64,000 nucleotides of DNA from Embiotoca jacksoni (Eukaryota; Chordata; Actinopteri; Embiotocidae): the NCBI GenBank assembly GCA_022577435.1, contig JAKOON010000016.1, positions 13,984,776 through 14,048,775 of the forward strand. The letters run 5' to 3'. Shown in pieces: positions 48,201-62,294 of the stretch; the stretch's first letter is position 1, and each line of letters opens with the position of its first letter. The notes under the pieces were generated by a model. It saw only the letters and a list, made by a program, of their open reading frames with translations. It made no database searches and was not told the origin of the DNA. The position numbers were made by a program, and so were the translations under genes.

Positions 48201-51200
48201 GAGAGAGTCATTGATATCAATGCGCCTTAAAGAGATAGACACAAAACAGCCTGTTGTTGGTGGAGCTTTAGAGAGAAGCTGAAGAGGGGATATGTAAAAC
48301 AATATTGAGATCGTTTTTGATACTTTAAACCACAAAACTATCTTCCTAAAGATATCAATACTGCAAATAAACACAAGGAAAGTATAAAAAAAAATGGGAT
48401 CTTTAAAGACAAATAGCAAGTTTGTTTGCTGCAAACTACAAAAATTTATTTATTATTAGCAGTTATTTAATTCGCCTAATAATTTCAAGTTAAAAGACTT
48501 AAAGTTTAAGTTGTGGTTTGATATAAACACATTTTAAGTTGAATTAATGAGTTAATGATAAAAGATTTGTTGATTCTACTAAATCCATATATGATGTTTT
48601 ACAGCATATCATAATGTTAAAATGAATGACCTGAACAATGAGTGCAGTTCCAGTTACACCAGTGCTGCCAAAGCCACATGCAAGAGGCCAGATTCTCTAC
48701 TAATGAGTTAATTTTGTGTTTTAGTGAGACGCTGGCATTCAGTACACTTCACACAATTCTTCTGTCCAATGGCTTTCATAGGAGCAGCTGTTTTTGTGTG
48801 CCTCATGGGTGGGAATCACAAAGAAAGTCAAAGTATAATACTATCACATACCGCTGCCCACGACGACAAGAGTATCGCCAGTGTTTTGCAAGAGAGTCAC
48901 GCATAATTTGTTGCAAAATCCATTTATACATGAGGCTCAAAAACAGCGTGTACCAAAGAGTATTAGGAAGTGAGGGGAGAGAGAAGCGTGGGGAGGCCAT
49001 GGAGCCAAGGCCTGCGGCCGGCCTTCACGCGGGGGACTTTTAACCGAGGCCACCAGGACAACTCAGTGTTTTTAATACCAACACATGCTTACATGGACCA
49101 TTGTTTAAATGTCAGACAGTCACCAACGAGGATGCACTGCCAGGAAGTAAAGGACAGTTGTATCACAGCATCGCAGGAGAACAGTACATTGCTGTACCGA
49201 TCAGGGTCGTGATAAATAATCGATAAACAGTCGCCAGTGCAATTCACAGCGCCTTCGTTCCCTGAAAGTCACCAGTCACCAGTCCAAACAACAGCGCCAC
49301 TGTCCCCTCAGCCGGGGCCGCCGAGGCCCAGGTCAGGGGTGGAACCTGAGTCCTTATTGCGTAGATGTGTGGGTGGTGGGTGGTGGGGTGGTAGGGTGGT
49401 GGGAAGGCTGGCGATCGGGTCCCTCGGGATACTGGACAGAGACTCTACAATACCACATTCCTTTTCCCACTCCGCGCCGCCGAAGGTTCACCACCCCGGT
49501 CAGACAATGAGCCGGAGCGCCGCGCCCTGCCGAGGGGGCGGAGGGGGAAATGACTCGCTGCTCACCCTGAAATAGATTGCTGAGCTATTCTTTTCTTTTC
49601 TGACATTTCAGAGATAAATCAATTTACCAAGAAAATAATTGGCCATGTACTTTATAATTAAAAATAATTATAGATTGCAGTCCTGCTCTATAAAGTTAGC
49701 AGTCTGTGATATTCTTAGCTTTCCTGTCTTAATTTTGGTGTGATGGTGATATTTCTTCCGTTCTGTGGATAACACAAATGACAGATATTCAGATGTGCAG
49801 CTACAAAGAGAGACGAGCCTTTCTTGACACATTATTTTACACTTGATTTGAAAGATTCGATTTACATTTCTCTTCAACGGAATGCTTCAATAATGCAGCA
49901 CAGCTCGTAGCCATGTTTTCAAGGGTAACACTACTTTCTTTTCCCTGCTAATGCTTTTGCCGTGATCGCTGCCCTCCACCTACGTGTTCCAACGAGAGCT
50001 GGATGCAACACGTCTCGTCAGAGTAACTGGAAAATGTAGAAAACCACATTATGAAGCGCAGGACGAGGTCACAGAAGAGCTATGTGTTGTTAATGTATTG
50101 CATTACAAGAGTGCAACATCCTTGATTAGTCACCAAATTCACACACTGGCAATAAAATGAGACTGGTGTTTAAAATATTTACTCTTCAAAGCTGAATGTG
50201 ATGGTGAGCATGTCCACATAATGTTGTCCCTTCTGCTGGTGTGGAACAACGTTGTATGTTCTGTTATGTCAGACCCAAACATAACTGTTGTTCTTTTTTT
50301 TCCTGTATTGCCTTCCCTTATTTCTCTTCATGCATTTTCTTCCTCCTCTGTTCAGGGTTTCGTGGGAGGAAGGGCAGAGAGGAACTTGTGTTAGAGTTTG
50401 TTAGGCTCATGCAGCGTTCAGGTCCTCGGGGGTGGAGGGTCAAGGACAGGAAGACTGGCGGAGGAGATAAAACTTGTTGACTTCTTGGTTTGTCGGATGA
50501 AACTGTCGGGGATCGGGCTGATCTAATGCAATCGGGATTTAAAAAAAAAAAGATTGTGCCGGGAATGAAGCTGCAACAGACAGTTGAGTAAAGACAGAAC
50601 CTGCTTGCTGATGGCTAAACCGAGGAGATAATCAAGACCTCTCCATTTGCTCTTATCAGCGTTTGCACCCCTGCTGTGTTGACTGACATTACTTTTCTAT
50701 TTCCAAGCCTTCCCACTAAACAGTGTCTTGTAATGGGAACCCCTCGGCAGAACCTTTCTTTGGTGTTTTTTGTGGGGCCAGTATGTCCCATCCTCAAATG
50801 GAAGGGGGGACAGTAGGGTGCTTTGTTCCCCCCTCTGCTTGCCTCGCAGCTGGTTCAATGGTCCAGTTTGAAACCCAACACCCCCGTCCTGCCTGAGAGA
50901 GTGGTGCGCTCCACGCACTCAAGAGGACAAAACTTGTACTGTGGTTAAAAAGGAAACAGGCTCACATCAAACATTTATTAGGTCTGCCTTTGAGGCTGTT
51001 TACCTCCGTCAAAAACTACAAATGACAATCACATGGACCGGGAGGCCAGCGATTTATCACCGAGTAACCACAGTGCCTGGCAGTGTGTCATGTTAGCGGT
51101 GTTTCTTTATGCTGATCAAAGGGGCCAAACTCACGGCAGAGGGGCCCTCTTATATGTTGGAGCGATGAGGGGGGGATGGAGTAAGCAGCAGGAGGAGAGA

Positions 51201-54200
51201 GCGAAGCACAAAGATGAAAGGGAGGCTGCTTCGGATGACATATCTGTATTCAGAGCTCAGCTGAGTGTGACAGGTTGCAGTTGCTGGATTCGCAGGACTC
51301 GTGAGTTTACTGGTTGCCATCAGCATTTACAAGCAGCTGTTTGGATAAAAGAAGAACTGTTAAGAATACGTCAGCGAGCTGTTTATGTAAGAGGAAATTT
51401 CAGGATGTGGCCTTTCATAAAAAAATTCCCTGGGTATGCGACACCAAAAGAGTAGTTGAGTCAGGGAGCCGGAGCCGTGCAGGAGCGACACCAGCCTACA
51501 GGGATATTTGTCCTATATGTGAGCTCCTTTATTAAGGCCTGGAGTTACGCATCAAACCGCTGGCCAAGTGTGGGGAAAATATGAAGTAACTGGCAGGCTT
51601 AGTGGCAGAGCTGCAGCCTCTGGCATCTCTTCCACACACACACACACGCACAGATTGCTCCTGAGCTGTACTTTGTGTTTTGTGCCAACTGGCAAAAGTT
51701 GGCATGGTCCATGCGAAAACTAAGATGGCGAACATGGTAAACATTACTTGCTTACATCAGCGCGTCAGCATCACTGTGAGCATGTTAGCATTTAGCTAAT
51801 GCTAGGGCTGTGTATTGGCAAGAATCCGGCTAATATAGGATATGTATCATGATACAGGGTTTTGATTCAATATATTGGAAAATAGTGCGATATGGCAAGC
51901 AATATATGTAGTAGCAATATATAGGTGATATATTTAGTTTTGTTTTTTTAAATATTATTTTCAGGAAACTGTCCTAACAGCATCCCACCATACGCATAAA
52001 ACTTTGGGTTTTGGGTTTGCAGTTATCAGAGCTGGCAACATCCACCATCATAACGTGTTTGTTCACTCTGAGCAAAGAAATTGGGACAAATCTTTAAAAA
52101 TCAATGAAATGTTTTCGAAAATCAATAAAGTATCACAAAATATTTCTCAACAGTATCAATATTGTCTTACGTCCCTATAACCCACTATTATGGACTATAA
52201 AGCTGCATTCAACAGTAAATGCTACGACCCTAAAACAGAGACTCTGCAGTAGTTTGCCGAGTCATCCCTTGTCATATGTCCCAGTAGATTTTTATATCTT
52301 CTGTCTCCACATACAAACTATTGCACTTTAAACAAGAACTGTGACCTTTGATTAGAGACCAGAGTGTTATACTTTCACCAACGTCTCCCTGTGTGATTTT
52401 TTTCATGCAGCTGTTTTGTCGGAGGCCTGTATGTCAACTTTGCCACAGTATCTTATCTCCTGGTTTTCACAGCTTCCTGAGGAAAACCAGAAACACGTGT
52501 TAAACAGGGTCACATCAACTTAGGTGGGAGTGGGGGGGCTTTAAACTCTGCATCTTTTAAAAACACTCACAGAAACATGCTCTAAGTTGTGTGGCTTAGA
52601 AATGTGTTTTAGGAATATTAAAATGGGGCCTGGTATTGTTTAGGAGTGATTGGTATTCACAGCAAATGGTTATTTTCACTTTGCCAAAGTCTGTGCGGTG
52701 AAAACAGAAACTGCTCTCACACTTTAGTTGCCTGGAATAAGGTGGCTGTGAGTGAAAAGATGCAGTTAACAACAACATTAGAGTTAACTTGATTTGTCTC
52801 AGTGGAAACAAAACCTTATGCAATTGTGTTTTGTACACAACAAAAATGGTTTTGCTTTATTAGTACTGCCCCGTGTTACATAACTTTGTGTCCACACAAC
52901 TCAGTGTTTACACTGTTCCAGTAACAGGAGCTACAGTTAGATTAATGCTAACAAAAGTTATTTTAAATGAATCAGCTCATGCTCAGATGAACCAGTTACC
53001 AGAAATGATGTCAGTGTTTTAGTGCTGGAAGCCACAATACAACTGAGGATAAAGTATGTGATTAACAAAGCTATCATGATACTCAGTTTTACACCAGATT
53101 ATTACTCCCATCCCCGTGTTGTAAAAACTCAAAACATCTTGTTGAAATCTGGAGTGTTTCCAGACTTTTTCAGGTTGCTGCAGCTTCTTTTACTTCCCCG
53201 TTCATCCAGCAGACCTAAAGGATGCACAGATTAACGGCAGACAAATATATAAAAAAAAATTGAATAGAAACTGAAGCTGTAGGATTAAAAATCTTCCTGA
53301 AAGAGCCCTCCAGAAAGTGTTATGCAAAGTTTCACTGTCTTTCTTTTAGCCGCCACTTTTTCCATCATTCCTGACTGAGTGTAATCTCATGATAAAAGTG
53401 AGGTCATGTTAGCCTGGTGGTCACATGAATCTGAGTGTTTTGCCTTTTGGCTTCATTTATTACATGTTAAATATATTTCCCATGTATTTCGGACAATAAA
53501 AAGTCCATTTTGTTTACATTTTACGGACATTTTACCTTCCATATATTCACTAATGACTTTCCAACCACGCTGTATCTGTGAGTTTCTGTGCATACATTTA
53601 GGTGGGTTTGTGTATTGATTGCTCTTTCATTTTGGGAGGTTGAGCCATCACAGAGGGAAGCCGATTGAGGGAAGATGTGTAGCCAGTTCCTGTTGAACAC
53701 TTCCCCCTTTAGAGGGAAAGTTTGTGTCACAGAGAGCGTGTGTTCATTTTGAAACACTGTTTTAGTTTTTTTTGGAGGAAGTGTGGCCAAGAGGAACGTT
53801 TCACACAATATAGGATTACAGTAAGTGACTTTGATCTTAAAGTGATACAAACAATCAGAAATATTGATAATGGTGAAGAGTCAGAGGGTTTGAGCCTGCC
53901 AACAGTCACATTACGTGTCACTGAAACTGTTTACACAGAAGCTGTTTCATTAGTTGGAGAAAATGGAGTTTGTTATTGTTGAGCGATTAGGGCCTTTACA
54001 CGGCTGAGATAATGTTGTATCACCGTGTCATAATAAAATAGGAAAATCAGGATTTTCACTGGCCAAACAAAGTCCGAGGAAGCAGCATAAGATTTAGTCT
54101 GTTTAGCTTCCACATATCGTGTACTCACACATACTTTAAGGTCTGGGAAATGTCAAAGAAAGCGTTACAGGAAGTACACAACTGAGCTGACGTCAGGCTG

Positions 54201-57200
54201 GGCCTGCTCCTGTCTGAAACAAATACTTAGTTCAGAGTAAATTAGGGAACATACAACGTAGATTAGTCATTCCACAGATAAGACAGTTCAGTATATCACT
54301 CTGTTTTAGCCACAAGTCTCAGCTGACTGTATGAAGAGGAGTTACGATATCAACGGGTTCTTCACAGAACATCCTGGGAAGGTTCTGTTTGATGCGTCCA
54401 GCATATCAGCAGCTCATTTTGTAACTGTGATCACCACACTTCTGTAACGTTATATAGAACATTATATTGTATTTGTTGTTGTTATCAACTGATATGAGCG
54501 ACGAACAGCAGGAATACATTCATGCACGCACACATTTGACAAGTGTTCCCGGCTTGTGTGTGTTCAGCGGATTCCACAGATATCAGAGCCGCGTGGAGAT
54601 TCTTCAGTCCTCCACTCCTCTCCGACACAGACCCTCCTCTGTTGTCCCTGCCAGAGCCTTTCAGCCTCCCTCCTTCTGCTCAGGGACGCCTAACGTCAGC
54701 CAGGGCACCCAGTGAGTGTCGGGGAGGCTGACGGCCAAGGACGGCACTCAATGTTACATCTGCTTTTGGGCTTTCCAAATCTGAGCGCATGATGAGCTGA
54801 GTAATTCTGTAATGCTACTGTTTACACTGAGCTTCAAAAACATTCTTCGGGAAACGTATAAGTGACGTCAAAGAGGCTTTTACGTCCATTTTTCTTACAG
54901 TTTATATGATTAACCTCCTGAATGACTGGAAAAGCACTGATTTGATAAAAGGCTGAATTTGAAATTAAGAGCAGAATTGTGTATTGAATGGTTTTCTGTA
55001 GCTTTAAGTGTGTGCGTGTCTGTGTCTGCACTCACACTCATACTTGTACACTAAATTCCATTTGAGGCCCAGTCATATTGCCTTTCTTTCCCCAATGCAG
55101 CAAACCCTTAGTTTAGTTGTTTAGCTGAAGTGGCTCCACTCAGCCCTCTGGTATAATCCACATAAACTGATCAGATCTCAAAAGATATATTACCTCATAC
55201 CGACAAATAAGCAAATAATAAAAACACCTCCAACCCACACATTTGACAACTGTTTTCACAGGGTCTCTTTGCTTCTTTGATTTATGCATCACATCCACAA
55301 TGGTGGGACACAGAGATCTCTTCATTCCACATGAGGACGGGCATCTCTAAAAGCACAACAATTTCTGTTAAGTCTTGCACATTTTCCTGTGCAAGACGTG
55401 TCTTTTTCCCTCTTGATAAATATGTGCAGCAGAAACCCGTCATGCTACAGATTGTGTGGGCTTGACTGAGCTCAGCTGTTTCCCAGCGGCGTTCTGAATC
55501 TAAAGCTGGAACAGAGTTTTCTTTGCACAACATTTGGCAAGTCCCCACAGTCATCTAGCAGAGTCAAGTAGTTAAACTGTCTGTAGCTGCATGAGCGAAA
55601 TGTGCTGTTTGTTCCACTTCCCGTGACTGTAGGTTTGAAGGACTGGATAATTACACCGAGGATTTAGATGGAGGAAACCATCTGTGTTGAAAGGTGGAAG
55701 TAATATCCAGATAATTCTAAATATGTCCTTTCTTGAGGCTACGATATGTGATTTATAGATAATTTCCTTCATTAGCATGGTTAGGAATAATGCAATAAGG
55801 TAGAAGTTAAAATAACATTAGAAATTCACTTTGAATTTTTGGAATCTGGCACTTGGCCTGATTGGTTTTTTTTTTCTTGGTTACAATTGCAGTTGTCATT
55901 TCCTCAGTAACGATCCCGAGGTTGGCACTGGGACAGGTGTTCTGGCAGGTGTTTAGATGTCACAACACAGCTCAGTGTCTAAGTTAAAATTGAGTCTCAG
56001 TGAAATGACACCAGTGAGAGCAACAGCTAAGTTGTGCACCTTTCCAATAGGTGCCAACGAAGCAAGAGACACGCCTACTGCTGCTGGTCGAAGGCACTGG
56101 GGCGTTGGATATGCCACCTACAGTTTCATTATAGTCGGGCAAAAAGCCATGATTTCCATCTCTGTTTTCTGCATATCTGTCTGTCACTTTCCTCTCTGTA
56201 AGTTTTTTCTCGTTCCTTGCCTCCAAAGGGAAGGTTAAAGAAGATGTACTGCCAAACCAGCTCCTGAGAATCACTGCTGTCTGGCCCACAGCCGTCCTTT
56301 TCAGTGACGTGTACGCAAACAGACTGACATCCTTTCCTAATCGTCTGATGGAGGAATGCTTCGTTTATTTATCCATGTTTTCCCAACAGCTACACTTCGC
56401 TGCATTCTTTGGATCGGAAAATGAAACAGGATTAAGAGCAGCGGAATATAACTTAATCAGATGGAAAAATGCCAAAAAATAAACACTTACGTACTCATGT
56501 GAAGGCAGCAACTGAGCCATGCACACCCAAAAGCAAAACAATTATGAGATGGATGGATTTCATTCTCAGCTCAGTGGTCTGTCACAGGAGATATCAGATA
56601 CATTTGCTGTCTACAAAATAATCTAGTCGAAGCGTCCAGTTTACAATACACTTTATCTTCTACCTCTTTATTTGTTGAGTCGGATTCAACTGAGGATAAT
56701 CCAGATCATCAGCTGCACTGAAACATATCAGTGTTTCAATTGGTATCAAATTTAATTTTAATGCACCACATGATACAGCGGAAAGATTCCTATCATCTGC
56801 AGAAAGATTTCTGCTACTCTAAAGGAATTCATCAAGTCTGTGGTGTATTTGGTGAGGTGAGATAGAAAATCTGTCCAAATCCTGCCAGTTACACCTGTTT
56901 CATCAGGCTCTCTATGTAAGCACATTCAGTTTGAAATAATATAATCTCAGCTTCATTTAGAGAAGGTTTATGTCAATATGGACAGAGCTATGTATGTGAT
57001 ATAACACCTTTATAATATGGTGCCCAAAGTTTAGGTTTTCAAAAGCAATTGGACACAGACATGAAGTTAAACCAACCTATATTTATATTATTGTGACTGC
57101 CTGAAGTCTTCAACCCAAAGATATCCCCAAACACTTTGAGTATCCCTGGGCCTTAACTCCCACCGTTGCTTGTCGTGAGGTCTCTCTGCCTTCAGTCTGG

Positions 57201-60200
57201 TCTGCAGCTATAGTGAGGTGGAGCTCAATCAGGTGACTGACTCTGCCATTCAAAGATGTTCTCACGCTTCACCGTGAAAAACTCTAATTGCCTTATATAT
57301 AGGAGCGTCATCCTGCTGAATGATGATGTGTTGTCCGATGAGTTTTGATGCTGAATCTGAGAATGTGTGGGTATTACTCTGCATTTTATTCTGTCAGCCG
57401 TAAAATCATTGATAAACCACAGTGGACCTGTTCCATTGGCAACCGTGCACGGCCATGCCGAAACAGAAGCGCCACCATGTTTGACAGATGAGCTAATATG
57501 CTACGGCTCATAAGGTGTTCCTTTTTCTCGAGGAAGCGTCCGCCTACATCCTGGAGAGCATTTTTGCCTCGCTGTCCAGAAAAGGATTTTAATGCCTCTG
57601 CGCCGGTGAGAGCCGTAACCAGAGCCCAGTTTGTTTTCAGGTTGTCCGTCTGTCTGTGTTCATATGTCTGTCCCGTTCTCACGAAAACGATATCTCGAGG
57701 ATATTTCTTCAGATTTGACACAAACATTGACTTGGCCTCAGCAATACATTTATTGGACTTTGGTGGTCAAAGGTCGAGGTCACTGTGACCTCGTGTCTTG
57801 CCCAACCGTTTATCCCATTCTCGAGAACGCAGGAACTCCTTTTTCCAATTTGGCACAAACGTTCACTTGGTCTCAAGGATAAACTGGTTCGAATTTGATG
57901 GTAAAAGGTCGCTATGACCTCACGTGTTCCATCTGTCTTGGGAGTACATTACCAAATGTATTTTTCCATCTGATTATCATTAGGGAATATTTCATACTGT
58001 GGCACGAACATTCACTCGGACTAAAGTGATTCGATTTTAGAGGGCAAAGGTCACGATGACCTCACAAAACAAGTTTTTGGCCATAACTGAATTCCTACAC
58101 TCGTTATCACTAAATTTCACACTAACATGATAAAATAGTGAAGTGCTGACATTTTACATCCAAAAGGTCAAAGGTCATCTTCACTGTGACATCATATTGT
58201 TCTGCAAAATCACCATAACTCAGGAACAGAAGGTGAACATATTTCACATTTTGGTCAGACACTGAATTGGTGACGCTAATCTTGGGTGTCCACCTTGAAA
58301 CTCTGCTGATTGTTTAGATCTTCTGTGCTGTCAGGTTGAAGATGTGTGTGAACCATTTACGCTTTAGAATTTGTAGTTTCTTTGCAGCAACATCTGTATT
58401 GCTGTATTGTCTACTGTCGAACAGCTCTATTGGCCAAGCATGTGGACACATACAAGGACTCCTTCAATGCTTTACCACATGTATTATACGGATGTAAAAT
58501 GCAGCTTCATTGTTTGGTGAAGGCATTGATCTGTGATGTGGTATTTCTAGTTTATGCTAAAATGTTACTTTTTTACATTGGCGGCTCCTATAGGAGAAGG
58601 AGCATCTTAATTCAATTATCTGGCCAAAATTAAACTTAGTTGGCAAACGACCTGCAGTCTGAGTGGTCTGCTGAGTAGACAACTTGTTGGACATATCAAC
58701 ATAGAGCTGTTACTTCTGTGCCCTTTTTGGTGTCCTGAGTCCTAAAGTGGTCACAGGCTATTTGTATCTTGATAACCAGACATGTGGTAGGGGCAGTTTA
58801 CTATTCACCCATCACAGGATTTATGGGAAATGTAGTTCCCAGTTGTTTTGGAGCCACCAATTTAATTTTTTTTTACATTTTTAAGAATTCCTTTATTCGC
58901 TGCATATTATTTACATTCATTCACTTGCTTGATTTTCCTAAAGGTCTTAACATGCCCATGCTTCACATCTTCATTTCTGGCACAGGTGGGAGGGGTGTTA
59001 GCTCAGAACAATTGGCTTACATAAGACAGTTAAGTGCCATCTGTTAAGTCGATTATGAGAAAATGCTGAGTCAGACTGCCTCAGTTGTTATAATGTCTAC
59101 AGTTCATTTTGTTTTTAAGGGCTCTTAATTAATAAAGCTGCTGTGAGTATTTTCTGTAGAAAGTGACTCATTCACAATGACACATTTATAGCGGCGGTTC
59201 CTTGTCTTCCAGTCTTGAATTGCCCGAAGGCGGATAAAGCACACAGCCTCTGTGATGTGGAGGAAGGTCAGATCAGGTCACAGTGACAAAGATTATCTTG
59301 ACCAGCGTTGTCTCTCCTGAGCTCTGCATCTCCTTCATGTGACTCCATACTCTGTTTTTTTCACCTCGTTGATGATCATTAAAGCCCCGACTGCTAAATA
59401 AAGAAACTGCTTCATCCATACAGCGGAAGGGAGGTTCTGGGCTCAAGCTGGAGTTTTTTCCTGGATGACAATACAGCGTTAGCTCTTCCTGCCATCCCAG
59501 ACCAGGACTGAGCGGGACAGGGAGAGAGGAGGCAGTCAGAGGTCAACGCCCAGCTTCCATTGTCCTTATCGGAGCCGGGAGCGAGCTGGGCAGCGGACCA
59601 CACCGGAACCGGTCCCTTCCTCAGAGCTCCCATCGACCCCTCCCCTATTTCCCCACAAAACCTTTCCAGCAGACCTCCAATCATATGCTTCCAAGACCCC
59701 CTTCCTTTCTGGTGAACAGTCGAAGTCACATGGACTCGCAACAGCAGCTTCAAGTTTACTCATGACTGTTGAAAACACAGTGCACAACACATCAGCATGC
59801 AGCAGCCACCTGCATGTTCAACCTCGGCTCCATATTCATGGTTAACAATTCACAGGAGCTCTCTATAATCTTTGTGCCTCTTGTCCTCCCTGTACAGGTG
59901 CCCATGGTACAGTACAGGTATTTTTTAAAAACACTTTGGTGAACTCATGCGTGTCACATTATTTACATATCTGTTTTCTCTTGTGTGGCCTTTTCCAGGA
60001 GGAGGTGGGTGTTGAACTGCGGCCCCGTTACTGTGTGATCCAGCGAGGCCAAAACGGATATGGCTTCAACCTGCACAGCGAGCGGGCGCGACCGGGCCAG
60101 TACATCAGAGCTGTGGACGAAGACTCCCCTGCAGAGAGAGCAGGCCTGCTGCCCCAGGACCGGATAGTACAGGTACCTAAATAAGATCACTGCTGACGTA

Positions 60201-61671
60201 CTGAGAGACCGTAGAGGGCTGTAATTCAGTACGGTGAACGAAGGGAGACATTATTTAACATTAAATATTAAATATTAAATATTTATCTGATAGGATTTAG
60301 TTACAAAGTTCTGCAACATTTATGAGAAATAAATCGTTTGAGTCTTTTCAAATTACCCAAAATATCCATGTCGTTAGTGTATCCTGATTGGTCTCCCATA
60401 CTTCCGCTCTAGACGGCCGGTAATCTTTTTTTTTTAAACTTGGATGACAATAGAGAATAATGGTGAGGCATGTAATCAAGCCTCACTTGAAGCATGGTTT
60501 GAGATAGAGAGACTTTCACTTTCCCTGTGATTGAATAATTCATGTTAATTCATGCTGGCCTCCCACTGTAAGGAATTGTTTGCCGTTGTTCCATCTTGAT
60601 TGGAGTAGACCTCCGGTTAATTTTAACCAATCAGCATGCGCTGAAACCGGCCGACACTCAGCCACTGCTGCAACTACCTTCGGCAATTGTCCACCAAAGT
60701 GTTTTTTCATGAGTACGTCATATTTCTTAAAGGTTTTAATCAACACTGGCAGCTTGATGATGTGCTGACCGTTCATTCTGTTAAAAGCTTAACGTGCCGC
60801 GAGAGTTGAAAAAAGTATAATCACTGCGCTTGTAACTGTCACCAGCCGTCCAATCCCAGTAAAGGAGGGGCGGGACAAAAGCGGTTAACCACGGATGCTG
60901 CTCGCTGATTGGTCCGCCCTTTAGAGTTGCTGAACAGACACTAATATGAGCCGAGTTCGCAGACGGTTATCACAGCGAGGAAGACTGAAGCTGTGAGCGA
61001 TAGTCGGCGCAGCCAGGCTTCTGTTTCAGTGCACTGAAGTGATTTTGGACAGTTTATTGCTAAACATTATTATATTAACTTTTTTGCAAGTGTTTGATGA
61101 CCACATTTCGGCTGACATATTGATATCAGTATTTAGTTTTTCCTAAAAAAACTTCCTAACGTCGGTAAACTCCAGTGTTGATTGAGCTCGAATAAAAACC
61201 TTATTGTTAACGCTAACAGTGTTAAAAATAAACGCGAAGCAAATTTTGTACTCGTGTCAGTACAGCCGCTCAAGTTAAATATTTATGCAGATGCAAATTC
61301 GCAAGCTTCCACATCGCCCAACACGAATTCACGGACAATCGCGTCTTTGCATTGACTTTGGACATAATCGCTCGACAGGAATAATTGGCTTCGTGTTTGG
61401 TCTGAACACCCAACAAGAAGTTATCTAAGTAATCTACATCCACCTGATAACAATGATCTCCAGCAAACAGCGTCTTGACCAAGTCTTAAGAATACTAGCT
61501 ACCCAAAGTTAACTGTGGTAAGAAAAAAATATGATGTGAATTAACAGCCGCTGTGTGCGGTCTTAAATCTCCCCGGCTGCTCGGCTGTAAGCAGCTTCTT
61601 AACTGGTCTGGGGTCTCCTCTGCCCACCTCTTTCTTTTTTGTGTATACTGGCCTGCAGAGACACCTGCATG

Positions 61672-61708
<37 letters not shown>

Positions 61709-62206
61709 AACCCAATTTTTCCTGCATGCGACCTCGCCCTGTGCGAGATACATGCAATAAAACAAATAGCCTCAAATTTGAAGTGTAGATTCAGTAACAC
61801 ACCATTCTGGTGAAAACTGTCAGCGAACAGAAGAAAACCACCAACTCACACAACATCTCTGACTCACTCAGCGCGATGCTTTTTTTAACACTCGGTTAAA
61901 TCAGAGCGCTAATGTGAACGGTGGCCGCCCCCTCACACAGTGAAAGTACAAGAAATAGAGAAGAGACTGAAATAAAAAAAAAAATAAAAAAAAGCACAGA
62001 GGGATTAAAAGGACTACTGGGTCTGTATGTAGAGAGTCTGAGGGGTTTCCAGGGCCCCAGAGGGCCCCAGACGGCCACACCACCCACTGAGGAGCGGGGC
62101 TTTGTGAGGAGCGGACAACCATTGTTACTGCTGTTACTGGCCGAGCTGCTATTGTCCAGCTTCCTCTGTAGGACTGGCTTAGACATGCGGGTCCACCCTA
62201 TGACCT

Positions 62207-62294
<88 letters not shown>

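Larger units (their letters stand above)
57650..58280. repeat. Degenerate tandem repeat with nuclear-receptor motifs (four or more units)
   Basis: Units of about 125-140 bp share a core (CACAAACATTGACTTGG, CACAAACGTTCACTTGG, CACGAACATTCACTCGG, CACACTAACATGA) followed by AAAGGTC and TGACCTCA-like blocks. The blocks start at 57777, 57906, 58048 and about 58165. Confidence 0.85.
43073..59998 (+). other. nherf1 intron 1 (16.9 kb)
   Basis: A very long intron. It contains TG/CA microsatellites, a 530-bp inverted-end element (47877-48406), a fish-type interspersed repeat (about 51715-52200), a GC-rich patch (about 48970-49560) and a degenerate tandem repeat rich in nuclear-receptor motifs (57650-58280). 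The 192-codon frame at 44459-45037 has no recognisable content. I find no nested gene. Confidence 0.6.

Noticed and set aside
48642..49043. 133-codon frame in nherf1 intron 1
   Set aside because: It has no similarity I recognise and spans what looks like repeat-derived DNA.
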